From Hymenochaete sp. R1 (taxonomy: Eukaryota > Basidiomycota > Agaricomycetes > Hymenochaetales > Hymenochaetaceae), in NCBI GenBank assembly GCA_019400425.1, contig JAFREE010000030.1, positions 124,001-188,000 of the forward strand: a stretch of DNA of 64,000 nt, in the 5' to 3' direction. Shown here one piece after another: positions 20,654-32,800 of this stretch. Within the stretch, counting starts at the first letter, position 1; each line of letters opens with the position of its first letter. Both the position numbers and the translations under genes were made by a program. The notes below the pieces were generated by a model. The model saw only the letters and a program-made list of their open reading frames with translations. It searched no databases and was not told the DNA's origin.

Positions 20654-23337
20654 CTATGCCCGTCCGAGTTCCTTCAAAATCTCTGACTCCCTCGCCTTAT
20701 TGACCATTCTGCAACCCACACTACTCATCTCAAATGTCCCATGTCCTCCCGAAAGCGCGCGCAAACGGCTGTTGAAATCCAACATCCGGCTTAGCGGAGC
20801 TAGGGATAAGATAGTTCTCTTCATGTGCAATCCTGTCTCTCCACCTCCTCCAGGACCTGATGACGGTGACATCCACTGGGGTGGAATGTAAACGCCATCT
20901 TCGGAAAATGGAATGCTTTCTTCATCACTGAAGTTCCCACTTGACTGATTGCCAAGGTCGAGTATTTCTCCGCCGTGCTCTGTGATGTCCTTCACGACTC
21001 GGCCAATATGTTCCTCGCCAACGGAAACACGCAGCCGAACGTAAGGTTCCATAAGCGGTCCTCTGCCTGACTGTTGTAGAGCATGTCGCAGGGCAAAGCT
21101 GGCACCACCCGCGAGCACGGAAGGGGCTCCGTCCTCGGGTTTCAACCCGTATCCAAGAATCTTGATACATGTTCGCGAATAAGGCAGCCCGCTGTGGGGT
21201 GAGGCCAGCAATGAGCTTGAGATTCCTTGGGCAATGAATGCCCACGGGTCACGCGAGTCGCGAACAGTGTTATTGGTATCGAGCCCAGGAGCGCTCAATG
21301 GCACATCTTCATCATTCAGAACAATATTGTCATCCCAGTGCGCATCTCCTTCTTCGTCTGGTCCCAAGCTACGTATTTCCATGTCGATTTTGACCTCCAC
21401 AGAACGCCCGTGGATGTCAGCGTCCCACACCTCAGAATGCGAAATTTCCTTGTCGAGATCCAAGGTTTCACGATACGTCACGCGACGCGGACCTGTCTCG
21501 AATGCGACTCCCCATTCATCGCGCAATCTACTTTCGATGATCTCGAGGTGTAGACTACCGAGACCGTGAACGAGGAGCTGACCCTCGGCAACTTCCACCC
21601 GCGCAGAAGGATCTGTGCGTGCAAGTGCGTTGAGCGCATCGGTGACTGGTTGTAGGTCTGCGGTTGACTGGGGGATGATGGATGAAGACATAACAGCTGG
21701 GGGCGGCTTAATGCCCTCCAGTGTTGTCCACTCTGAATGTGCTAATTGGTGATGTTTGGACCTCCCGACATATTGGGATCCCGTCGCAATGAGTGTGTCG
21801 CCAGTGCGTGTGTGCTTGAGACCAAGAATCACACCAACGTCACCAAATGTAAGTGTTTCCACCTCTTCGGGGTGCGAAGCGTAGAAGAGCAAAAGCTTGG
21901 AGAGTTTCTCCTTCTGATTGCGAGTGACATTGAGCAAAGCAGTTTGTTTCGTTAGTGTACCTGAAGAGGGGAACTGTCAAAGAACAAGTTGTTTCGATTG
22001 TGCAACAGACTCACCAGAATAAATCCTAACAAACGTCATCCAGCCTCGCCTCTTGTCCCAGGCAACTTTCCAAGCAAGCATTTGAACTTCGTGTGAAGAT
22101 TGTAACGCCTTTGCACCCGGCACATCTAAAGGGCTGGCCAACAGAAGCCCCGTGTAGTTTAATACCAGATCCGTACCAATATGTTTCATAGCGGAACCAC
22201 ACAAAATTGGTAGAACATCTTTCATTAAAACGGCACTCCGAAGGGCTGGAATGATATGTTCTGACGCCACGCTGGCATAGGCAGATGGATCCGGTAAATC
22301 CAACAATACATCCATAAGTTGCTCTGAATGCATAGAAAGATTGTCAAGCATCGCCCTCCGAGCAGGAACGAGTTCTCTTGCCAACGGGTGTCCATCCGCG
22401 AATAATGCACTCTTCTCGAGATCTTTGGAGCTTGTTGGAAGTTTATGCACTGTGAAATTCATACCAACGTCATTTGATTCGCTCGGACCCTCCCATTTCC
22501 AAAGTTCCCATTTGACGAGGTCTACAACGCCTTCAATACCTGGTTCTGCAGATGTATACGCAGATGGGTCAAAAGATGCAACGGGTAGAGTGATCGCAAG
22601 TGGTCTCGGATGCAGCTTATAATTCAGGATCGACTGCATGGAAGCACGAAACGATGCTCCGGGACGATCCATTTTGTTAAGGAACAAAATCCTCGAGGGT
22701 ACTCCGTACCTATCCGAACTGGATTGAGAACATAGGCACCCCAGCATTTAAAGGAGGTTTTTACCTCTCGAGCTGTTTCCATACGCCCTGTGTCTGGCTT
22801 TCAACGCCTTCAACGGAATCAATCAACACCACTGCACCATCGACTACGCGACTCGCGCTCTCAACTTCCATGCCAAAGTCAGCATGTCCAGGAGTATCTA
22901 TGAGATTGAAGGACCAATCTTTCCACGCGACTGGAATACTAGCTGATTGGATTGTAATCCCACGCTCCCTTTCAGCTGGGAGGAAGTCGGTTGTAGTCGA
23001 ACCGGTGTCAACCGTTCCTGGAGCAGTCAAGTATCCGGATCGAGTGAGGATAGACTCGGTCAGAGTGGTTTTGCCAGAATCTGAAGATTTCATAAGATGA
23101 GAGTCAGAGAGTCAAATCGATCAGATAATTCATTTCACCTATGTGAGCTACGACAGCCAAGTTTCTTATACTTTTTGTCTCGCTACTGGAGGAAGGAACG
23201 TTTGATGAGAATCTCCTCCTTCCGAGTTCCAGCCTACTAGATGGCTGTACATATCGCTTGGAACAAATGTCAGCGTATAAGCTGTTATGAAGATAGGAAA
23301 GAATGTCCGTGTTGAAGGCAGAAAGCCGCCATCGCAT
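20654..23337 (-). CDS. MEF2: Mitochondrial ribosome-recycling factor EF-G2
   Basis: Mitochondrial GTPase of the EF-G2/GFM2 branch, which works with the recycling factor to split ribosomes after termination. The start at 23337 ([20 protein letters not shown]) gives a basic presequence. After RNLAVVAHI an intron joins to [12 protein letters not shown] (G1). Next are the G2 region [18 protein letters not shown]3 [11 protein letters not shown] and, past another intron, G4 [13 protein letters not shown]. The wording of the switch region is closer to GFM2 than GFM1. Domain II-V blocks include [40 protein letters not shown] and [19 protein letters not shown]. The stop is TAG at 20656-20654. It is head-to-head with STE14 at 219 bp. 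Confidence 0.9.
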
Positions 23338-23556
23338 AGCAGCCCAGCGCAAAACCGTTGGGTAAAGAAAGAAGTTAGGAACAGGAGCGACAGAAACAAG
23401 AGCAGACAAGTCGGATCGACGGAGAGCGCCTATTGTTCGTCTGTCGCAACGTTTCAAATAACCGTCATGGTCATACACGTCGGACCCACCAGCACTCTCC
23501 TTCTTGCTCTCAACGTCGTAGCCAACCCGCATAAGTTGGTGACCATTGCATGAGAG

Positions 23557-24654
23557 ATGGAAACACACTCTGATGTCGATGGCGACATTCGTCTCAACAA
23601 CCAGCAGGATCGTCCCGTGCAAGCTCGGAGCTTCAGGTCTTTTCAACGAGTGGGTGAATATCAGGATGATAAGGAGTCTCTTGAGATGCATCCTGTCAGT
23701 TCGTCGCAGCCTCATGGGACCATTCCGAATACTCCAGCCATGGTATCCTTGATCTCCTTCCTTCTGGGCGGCTTATGCTTTACCTTTCTTTCCGTGTTCT
23801 TGAAAACAAGCCTCTCAAACGTTTGGGACGGAAGTTGTATTGAGTCGCGGTGGTACTTCATTACTCCCCAGCTAGCATTCTTCGTAGCAGCGTGGGGTGC
23901 ATTCCATTGGGGAGAGTTCATGGTGACGGCTCAATGGAACCGGGAGAAGTGCAGCATTGATTGTAAGCCGGTTTCTAGCCCTGAGCATACGCAGTCGATG
24001 CTGAATAGTCATTTTTTCAATCAAGCTTTTCTCCTCGACAACGGTATGCAATATCATATTGCTCATGGAACAGCCTTGGCCGAGTATATTCTGTCTTTAT
24101 ACTTCCGACCCAGTTGGAAGACCTTTCCTTATATCTCAGCTATTGGTTCGCCGATTTCTCCAATCCGTTCATAATGGAAACCTGACCTTCAGCTCAGGAA
24201 TTGTGTTGGTTTTTATCGGACAGGCTTTTCGCTCTAGCGCTATGGTTCATGCTTCCACCAACTTCTCACATTCCGTAGCCTTCCACAAAGCCAAGCGTCA
24301 CCGCTTAGTGACAGATGGTATTTATGCGTATGTTGCATATGTTTTTAATTCTTCAGAGACTAACACTGATTGTCTCTCAGGTGGCTACGGCATCCATCCT
24401 ACACTGGCTTCTATTACTGGGCCCTTGGGACGCAACTCGTGCTTCAGAATCCAGCATCGTTCACGTTATACTCGATACTGCTTTGGCGCTTTTTCTATCA
24501 TAGGATTCGATGTAGGTGTACTCTCGCCGGTTCAATCTCTACCCCTGGACTTACTTCCGATTTAGCCGAAGAGGCGGCGCTCATTCGTTTCTTCGGCGAT
24601 GATTACGTTCATTATAGAAAGAGTGTCGGAACCTTCATTCCCTTTGTACCTTAG
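23557..24654 (+). CDS. STE14: Protein-S-isoprenylcysteine O-methyltransferase
   Basis: ER membrane enzyme that methylates the C-terminal prenylcysteine of CaaX proteins (Ras-type GTPases, mating pheromones). A polar N-terminus of about 65 residues is followed by membrane segments (MVSLISFLLGGLCFTFLSVF; FFVAAWGAFHWGEFMVTAQW) and DNGMQYHIAHGTALAEYILS. Downstream exons give IVLVFIGQAFRSSAMVHAST and NFSHSVAFHKAKRHRLVTDG. The catalytic C-terminal motif region follows: WLRHPSYTGFYYWALGTQLV, then AEEAALIRFFGDDYVHYRKS and VGTFIPFVP, ending TAG at 24652-24654. This matches the RHPxYxG...E..L...FG..Y..Y pattern of the family. One apparent 39-nt intron near 23962 is in frame and may be coding. Confidence 0.9.
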
Positions 24655-24781
24655 CTTTGTGAGATAATGCATAATACACACAATTAACTCGGTCCATCCA
24701 GGAGGGTGATGTGGGATATAACCATCATAGCATATTGCCTAGAATGCACAAAGAGAAAAATACAAATGATATGCGATGTGA

Positions 24782-25454
24782 TCACTCCTGCTCAATCGTT
24801 CCCCGCTCCGATACGTAGATACCGTCCAAGAATTTCCGGATATCCTTGTTCCGTACTCTGCAGATACCTTGAATGGAGGCGGCTGGAATAAGACATTCAG
24901 AAAAGCGAGTCAAAGAGCATAGATACAGTAACGTACCGGACTGGGACACGTTCTGGATGTCGGTGCCTTCAAGAATGAGCTCGTCCTTTTGTGCTTTCGA
25001 CTCGGCGATGGTGACTCCTTCCAACATTTTGACATTACGAACGGTCTGAAAGACAGTTAGCAATAGTAAAAGCACACGTATCAAAGAATTCACACACCTT
25101 CTCACCCAAAAAGTTTCGGATTTCGATCGCATTCCCGCCATCTTGAATGATACAATTGATTGGGAAATGGGCGTAAACAGCGCGCATTTTGTATTGGAAA
25201 CCTTTCGTAACTCCAATTATGAGGTTATTGATCAAAGACCGAATCGTACGCAGGCATGCGTTGTGCTTTCGTGCTCCATCCCACACCTTGAGAAGAATTT
25301 TGTTCCCTTGCTGAGGAGGGATGTCCATCGCGACATGTCTGACGTTCTTTCTAAGGGTTCCGCGAGGGCCCGTTACGTTGATGATACGGGACTTGATGTT
25401 GACAGTGACGCCCTCCGGCACCTCAAGCTCCTCGGTCTGAACAATATCCTTCAT
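24782..25454 (-). CDS. RPL9: 60S ribosomal protein L9 (uL6)
   Basis: Large-subunit ribosomal protein. The ATG at 25454 gives [20 protein letters not shown], then [20 protein letters not shown], the classic uL6 repeat. [20 protein letters not shown] and [17 protein letters not shown] follow, and exon 1 ends [10 protein letters not shown]. Exon 2 gives [20 protein letters not shown] and [16 protein letters not shown]. Exon 3 gives [20 protein letters not shown] and ends [14 protein letters not shown] at 24784-24782. Length about 190 residues, as expected. It is divergent from PCF11 across a 550-bp region with two E-boxes. Confidence 0.95.
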
Positions 25455-26004
25455 CTTTCGAGAGGTAGAGTCGTAGGGCTTAAAATCAAAGTGAATAATT
25501 CAGCTTCCTGTAGTGGACACCCGAGGACCGTGAAAACATACTTTTTGTCTTGAGGAGGTTGCTGGCCACCATACACACGGGCATACGTTCAGAGAGAGCA
25601 ACACGCCAGAGGTCACGTGGGCACTGTGCTATACAGCTTTGCGTCCAATTGTGGGCAAAAAAGTGATGACTCAGCTTTGCCGCGTCAGGGTTTAACACGT
25701 GACTGTCTGAGTTTGAATTTCCCAACCGTATTTGGGGAAATCGTCGTCAGCGTGCCACATCAACGATTCTCTTGAACCCGAACCACCATCATCCACCCTC
25801 CTCCTTCATCCTGCCTCTCCCGTGTGAACGAATCGCATTTTAGGAGTCCGAGTGATATTTAGTGTCCTTATTGCAGACATTCGATCGCTCTTCGACTTGA
25901 ATAGCACCTGTTCTCAGTTTCTTGTCGACTGACAATTTTAAAGCCCATTTATTGGCTTTGAGTTCTCTTCTTGCCTTTTGAGTTTGCACTGCTTCCGTCC
26001 AGAC
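25455..26004. promoter_or_regulatory. Divergent promoter region RPL9 / PCF11
   Basis: About 550 bp. It contains GTCACGTG at 25612-25619 and its reverse complement CACGTGAC at 25696-25703, on opposite orientations. Pyrimidine-rich segments lie near 25780-25825. A ribosomal-protein promoter of this type is expected to be strongly regulated by growth. Confidence 0.5.
25612..25703. promoter_or_regulatory. Pair of inverted GTCACGTG E-boxes
   Basis: Two copies of the 8-mer, head to head, 84 bp apart start to start, upstream of RPL9. The motif fits the consensus RTCACRTG bound by Cbf1-type bHLH proteins in yeasts. About two copies are expected by chance in the whole window, so their closeness is the only signal. 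Confidence 0.4.
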
Positions 26005-28524
26005 ATGTCGATGTATCAACAACCATTGCCTCAACACTATGGCCACATATACCCCTCTCATCAACATCATCCTTATGCTCAACCTCAATCACCACCCCCG
26101 CCATCGTACGCGTATTCTCAACCGCCGTTCGCCTATGATCCCAGCAATTTCCGAAGGGAGTATGACGCACGTCTGTCTGAATTGACCGTCAACTCTCGCC
26201 CAATCATTCAGAATCTTTCAATGATGGCTCAGGGCTTTACTCGTTATTCAGACATCGTCGCTGAATGTCTGCAAGCTCACATTCGCCGGGTGAGTGTTTT
26301 GTTCGCTTTTGTTTCCTGTCTCCTCGTCATATTCTTCCTCTCGTGCCATGCCTCGTACAATACCTTCTATGTACACAGTAGATAACAGTCCTAGCTCCGG
26401 TGTCAGAGAAATCGCCAAATGAACGTAACTGTACTTTCGTGAGAATCTCCATCCTTGAGGACGTTAGGACGTCTGCCCATGTACCTTCGACTCGCGATCA
26501 GCATGTACATAGTTCCCTTGGCATTCGTCCATTGCTAGTTGTTTTGCTTGCTCTCTTTTAGCCGCTCTCTCACCCACTATACCGCTTTGCATTTGTTTTC
26601 ACTGGCAAAATTGCTGACTGATTGTTTGGTCGTGTTTGTCCCCAGGTACCTCCATGGATGAAACTACCAGCTTTTTATGTTCTCGACGCCATTTCCAAGA
26701 ATGTCTATGAGCCGTATGCAACGAAATTCTCTGCTTTCGTCGTTCCACTGTATCTCGAGGCTTACGGTCAAGTTGATGGCTCAACTCGAAGCAAGATGGA
26801 AGAAATGCTTGTCACATGGAGGACGGGAAGCCCTAATGGAAAGGAACTTTTTGGTATAGCTGCTCAGATGTCATTAGAACGAAACGTTTGGGGTCGTGAT
26901 TCCTCCACTGTCGAAGCGGTACGTTTGCTTCGCTATTCCGATTATTTTCCGGCTCACTGGCATCATCAGAGCTCTCGCCGTCAAGGTCAACCGCAGCTGA
27001 CTAGATCACAGGTCCTCGCTGAGCTCGATGTTGCTTTAGCTATCAAGGAACAATCAGTGCATGCAAATCCTTACGATAGGACTGCTGCCAGTCAAATTAG
27101 TGTACTTCAACAGGTAAGTGCTTGGATCTGAGATATCTATCGTCCACCTTTTATTCACGTCACTTGTAGTTGAGACGGATGGTGGAACATGGCGTTTCGC
27201 AGGAGGAGCTACATCAGATTTTGATGCAATTACGAACGATGGGTCGAGATTCCAGTTCTTCTATTTCTGCCCCTGTATCCGCACCCGTGCCTGCTTCCGC
27301 TCCTATACCTCCCCAGGTCATTTCCCATCCGGCGACGCTTGGACAAGCATCTTCTTCTCATATGACACCTGTGGCGAACAATCAGGGTCCTAGTACTTCG
27401 TCCTCTAATGCAACCACTAGTATCTCAGGGATATCCAATTTATTTGAGTCGCTTGTAAAGGCTGGTCTTGTAAGTGCAAATAGTACACCTCGTGGTGCTG
27501 GGTTGAGCACAGGTACTCCACCGCCTGCACCTATGTCTCAGGAGGATAAGGCGAAGGAGACCGCTCAGAGAGAACAAGACGAATGCTCGGGCTCTCAAAG
27601 ATCATACGCACGAGAAATGATGAAGATGCCCATTAAGCTGACGACAGCTGAAATCACGAGGTATGCTTGTGCTTCTCTCATAGATACCTTTTCTTATCCT
27701 GTCTTCAGACAGAAACCAAGGAACGTCGGGCTTCTCTATGGGTCTATGCCAGCTCAGTGCAAACAATGTGCAGCTCGTTTTCTCGACGATGCATATGGGA
27801 AGAGGCAAATGCAGCACCATCTCGATTCCCACTTCCGTCAAAATCGACGAGCGAAGGAGACAGTCGGTCGGGGTCATAGTCGAAGCTGGTTTATAAGCGT
27901 TGAGGTCGGTCTATGCTGCGAGTGATAGATGGCATGATAATAACTTTGTTGCACCAGGACTTCGTTTCTAACCACTCTGACTTGAAGGGTAAAGGTCGTG
28001 AGGTCGATTCTGATAGCACCAGCGATGTAAAACGAGATGCAGAGTTACGATCGTCTTACGTTTTGGTACCATCGGGCGATGAAGCGAAGAGTATTAACTG
28101 TCCAGTGTGCAAAGAGGTACTTAAGAGCGAGTTCTTGGAGGATGACGAAGAGTGGGTTTGGCGGAACGCTATACAGGTCAAAGATAAAGTATGTTCGCGC
28201 CTTTGTTTAGTACATCACGTTCATATTCTTTCTCAGGTATTCCATGCTACTTGTCATGCAGAAATGGCTTCCTCTGCTGCGCTTGCTGCGAGATTACGAG
28301 TAGAGGAATCTGCAGGATCCGTATCAAGTCGTTCGAGGACTCCTGATGCCCCGGCAACACCTACGAAAAGATTAAGGTCTCCTAATCGTACCACTCCCGA
28401 ACTCGATGCATCGGCACCCTCGAGTAAAAAGCGGAAAGGCGTCGAATCTGGTACAACAATCAGTGAACAATTAAACTTGGATGAATCTCCCCCGATGAAG
28501 AAGGTGCTATTGTCGGCCGTATGA
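26005..28524 (+). CDS. PCF11: Pre-mRNA cleavage complex II protein PCF11
   Basis: Subunit of cleavage factor IA/II that binds the RNA polymerase II tail and drives 3'-end formation and termination. The N-terminus is a Pro/Gln/His/Tyr-rich low-complexity stretch (about residues 1-45). The CTD-interacting domain follows: REYDARLSELTVNSRPIIQN, LSMMAQGFTRYSDIVAECLQ and, after a 356-nt intron (26290-26645), MKLPAFYVLDAISKNVYEPY, STRSKMEEMLVTWRTGSPNG. The middle is Ser/Pro-rich. Two zinc fingers close the protein: MPAQCKQCAARF with HHLDSHFRQNRRAKE, and INCPVCKEVLKSEFLEDDEE with VFHATCHAEM. The stop is TGA at 28522-28524. Confidence 0.92.
26290..26645 (+). other. Unusually long first intron of PCF11
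   Basis: The intron begins gtgagt after ATTCGCCGG and ends tccccag before GTACCTCCATGG. At 356 nt it is about six times the typical intron of this window. It contains several TGTA motifs and no AATAAA. Stop codons occur in the read-through frame. Confidence 0.7.
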
Positions 28525-28763
28525 CTTTTGGCTTAACATTATTGTGTTTGATTTTCAATGTCACATTTGGGAACAATTGGCCGCAAGTGCCCCCCGTTCA
28601 TCACCGCATGCCGCATTCAGGACTGCTTCTTGTTTTCAGACGTTTCCTCTTAAATTACAGGCTTTGGTTGGTTCTGTTTCTCAGTCATTAATGTACTCTC
28701 ATGTAAGCTTGCGTATGCAAATGGAATCATTCTGAGCGGAAGTGTGTGCTTATGATTGACCGC

Positions 28764-29730
28764 CTAAATACGAAGTCCTATCCGCTCTATATATGCATCC
28801 CACCCCTGATTGCGATATTGTTGGGCCAACCTTTGCGCAGAAGCAACATCTATCGAGTCACTAGAACCATATATGCCACGCCCTACAATTATCATATCGC
28901 TTCCAGAATCCTTGACAACGGATTTGGGTGTTCTGTATTGCTGTCCAAGACCATCACCGCTAGCATGGAGGCCCACACCAGGCGTAAGTATGAGGAAGTC
29001 TTCGTCAGTTGCATTCGCCCCTTCTTTTGCCTTCATGCCAATACCGTCCATCCTTCTCTGAGCTATGAAACCGATTACAAAATCAGACCGTTCCCTTGCC
29101 ATTCGTACAGCTTCTTCGGTATATTCTCCTCGAGCGAGTGTGCCTTTCGTGCTCATTTCTGCGAGAAGGAGGAGGCCTCGGCCCAGAGTAAGCCCAACAT
29201 TTGCTAGTCCCGAAACGACTGAAGGTCCAGGGACAGGGTGCGCGTTGGTTATATGCGACCACGAAGCAATCCGATGCACTCCTCCTGAGTACTGAAGAGC
29301 CACTGTGTTGCCTGGCAAGAGCTTAAGAAGGTATATACAATTCAGAAGAATAATGACTGTACCTATATCAGCAAATTTCCTATCCTCAAATATAAGAAAG
29401 TCGTGCTTCTTGCTCAACTCCTCCAACTTCATGATTAGACTTTTATCGAAGTCCTCGATGATATCAATATGGGTCTTCGATCACGGGAGCTTCAAGTAAG
29501 TCGCCTATTTGAGCAAGACAAAGCTGAGAAGCAAATGCCTTTATGAGTGACGCATAAGGACCAACAGCGTCGACAATGCTTAGGAAGCTGTCTTTCTTGG
29601 AGACATCAACGCTGACGCAGAGATTAGATTTTTTACGTTCCATAGTTTCGAGTAGGGCCTTTGCAGCCGGGTTTGTTTGCTTGGCAGCACGCTCGCCGTA
29701 GGAGCGATGGGATATTGGAGTCGAGCTCAT
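28764..29730 (-). CDS. URA3: Orotidine 5'-phosphate decarboxylase
   Basis: Last enzyme of de novo UMP synthesis. Exon 1 (29730-29539) starts [18 protein letters not shown] and ends VGPYASLIK. Exon 2 starts at 29474 with THIDIIEDF. The intron between them (29538-29475) begins with GC, not GT, and no in-frame GT alternative exists. The catalytic motif [13 protein letters not shown] ends exon 2, and [19 protein letters not shown] follows the next intron. Then come [20 protein letters not shown], the phosphate-binding [20 protein letters not shown] and [20 protein letters not shown], with stop TAG at 28766-28764. The catalytic Asp-Lys network residues are present. It is head-to-head with PUS7 at 138 bp. 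Confidence 0.94.
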
Positions 29731-29868
29731 GGTCACTGGCGAATGTAACGGAAGAGTTCAAGGAATATTTTGAGCATAGTCACTACATGCCGAAGTGCCG
29801 AAGCCGTTGGATCGACGTGCTGGAAAGAAAAAGGTTGGAAGCCAAATAAATTCAATATTAAAGGCGCA
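29731..29868. promoter_or_regulatory. 138-bp bidirectional promoter URA3 / PUS7
   Basis: The start codons of URA3 (minus) and PUS7 (plus) are only 138 bp apart, so one nucleosome-sized segment must serve both. No motif is recognised. Confidence 0.5.
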
Positions 29869-32800
29869 ATGTCAACTCCAGTGTCTGAGTTCCAGGAGGG
29901 TAGCTTCGATGCTAACGATGTCGACATACCTCGGGCAAAGCGACAGAAACCTGAAAACGATGAGTTATTTGATGAGGATGGCAAAACTCAACCTCGATCC
30001 GAGGAAAAATTACCCGCAACGTCGGCGACGAGCACTTCGGTAGCTCTCCTAGAGGCCTTGGTTCCTCCGAGTCGAAGCCTTCTAGGAAACACTCATAAAC
30101 TTTCTGACGTATCTTCATCAGTGGGACTCCTTGCGGAGACAGATGTTGGTATATCAGAATATGTATCGAAGGAATTGCCGCCCATCCATGCAATAATCAA
30201 ACAACGGTGAGTGGTACAGTCCCTTTCGACAAGCTTCCAGTCACGAGTGTCGACAAGCTTCACAGACTTCCTCGTAAACGAAGTTAACCTTGATGGAGAG
30301 GTTATTCACGTCCGTTCATTGGAAACGCCGTCGTCGGATGTGAAGAAGAATGATATTGACGGCACGGAAGTAGCTTCGACGGATGCGACAGCGATCAATT
30401 TACTTGATATGACGCGAAAGGACGATGATTCTCATGCAGCTACGACCTCCACATCTTTGCTTCAGGGCGCTGAAGCAAGCAAGCAAAAGGCTTCCGATGT
30501 GACACCCGCCCTGGAAGAGGAAGCGGCTTCTTGGCCCGAAAACGGTGATGAAGCGCTCAAACCATACCTATCGGCGACAATGATAGAACAACTCAAAAAC
30601 ATGTTTCTCGAAGGGCCAGAACCTCCCTTCGTCAGTGATAGCGGTTGGAAGGGCCGTCAGGCAAAGGCAGGCGGAGCTGAGGCTGAGGATGGAGTGGAAG
30701 AGCCCGCGTCTAAAGACGAAGACGAATCGACTAGCTACGGAAAAGGAAGTCGTGGACGTGGTCGCGGACGTGGAAGAGGGAGAGGAGGAAGGGACGGGCA
30801 AAGAGGTAACAAGAACAAACGTGAAGACCCTCGAAAAATCATTTCTGACGTGAGTGTTGCAGTAAAGAGATCTGGCTGTATGCTGATTGTAAAGTATAGC
30901 CAATGGAATCAAAATTATCGCGGACGAATTTCCATAAGGTTATAAGAGAACTTTTCGGAGGCAAACTTGACAGTCAGACAGATACTTCGAAGCCTGACGA
31001 AGAAGGAAGGGTTGTCATAAGATGGGCTCATAGTGGACAGAGACGAGGAGGTGGGCGTGCAAATCGCGGTGTGTTATTTTCTGTCAAATTTCAACTTCCT
31101 CAACTTACATATGACGTTAAAGGGCAAAGAGACGAGCAGCCTTCGCGAGGCGCATACCCACCATATATACATTTCACATTACAAAAGACGAACCGCGACA
31201 CTCAAGATGCTCTGAATCATATCTCACGACTCCTGCATTGCAGCAGCAAGGACTTGTCCGTGTCAGGTACGAAGGACAAGCGCGGTGTCACCGTTCAGCG
31301 AGTTGCACTTCGTCGAGGCAACAAGACGATCGAAGACGTTTGGAAAGTGGTTAACAAAATTTCTGGGGAAAGGACTCAGGCACAAGCCATTTCTGAACGC
31401 GGAGAACGTGGTGTTCGTGTGACCGATTTTCGCTATGGAAGGGCCGGTCTTGATCTCGGGATGCTGAAAGGTAACGCTTTTGTCATCACATTACGGTAGG
31501 GAGTCTCTGATAGGCCTCATAATGTTACTTACAATATGCGTAAAGCAATCTTCAGGTCGAGCCGCTGGACGTTGTGGACAAGGCGATGAATTCTCTGAAA
31601 GATGGAGGATTTATAAATTATTATGGTACGCTACTTATTTCTCTTCATTACTCTTCAAAAATCATGCCTAATTATGTATTAGGGATGCAGCGGTTTGGCA
31701 CATCTTCCGTTCCAACACATGTCATTGGCCTCGCCTTCTTGAAGTGTGAATGGGAGAAAGCTATATCGCTCATCTTGCAACATCGGCCGGGCGAGCACCC
31801 AGATGTCGTAGCTGCGCGAGATGCATGGCTCAGAGAGAGGGACATCGATAAAGCCCTTGAACTTCTTCCTCGAAGAGTGGTTGCTGAACGCTGCATACTC
31901 GAAAGCTTTAAGAAGATGAAAGGTGACACAAGAAATGCGTTCGGCGCTCTTTCGACGGTCCGTCCGCTTCGCTTTCATGAACAGCAATAATCATTAAGTT
32001 TCTTGCAGATACCACGTAATTTGAGGCTTATGTACGTGCATGCGTACCAATCCTATGTCTGGAATGCCATTGTATCAGAGCGCATTCGGATGCATGGCGC
32101 AAGAAATCCCGTTGAAGGCGATCTGGTATTCGTGCAGGAAGCCGGACGGGTCAAAGTCGACGATGACGGTGCTGAGATGCTTAATGATCATGGTTAGTTC
32201 TCTCCTGAGTCGCTTTGACCCGTAGAGCTGATGATATTTTATGTGATGTACAGAACTTCCGGCCACAGATGATAGTCCTTCACCAAGGAAACAGAAGAGA
32301 GCTTGGGTACAGCCTAAGGTTAAAATTTTAACGACCGAAGAGGTTGGGAACTACACGATTTTTGATGTCATCATGCCGTTACCCGGTAAAGACGTCGATT
32401 ATCCGGGTGGTGCACTAGGAGAACGGTACCGAGAGTTCCTGAGAATGGATGGTTTGGATCCCGACAACTTCAGTAGCAAGCACAAGTGAGCGCTTCTGCG
32501 AGTGAAACATATTCCCACCGTTCTCACGCAGAGTTCCCAGGGATTACAATCTCAGTGGTACTTACAGGAAATTTCTGTTGAAGCCAGTCAATTTGAGTTG
32601 GTCAGTCTTGAGGTACACGGATCCGGATGTTCCACTTGCGCAGGCAGAAGAGGATCGACTGCTGGGCTTTGAGCCTCCTAAAATAGATGAAAGCGGGAAG
32701 TTTACTGCACTACAAGTCCGGTTGCAAATAAGTACCGCTGCATACGCGACCATGGCACTGCGAGAGGTTACGAAGACTGATACAAGCTCACATCATCAAT

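Noticed and set aside
23557..24654. STE14 as a hint of a mating-type locus
   Set aside because: No homeodomain pair, STE3-type receptor or short CaaX pheromone precursor was found nearby. STE14 is a general CaaX-processing enzyme.
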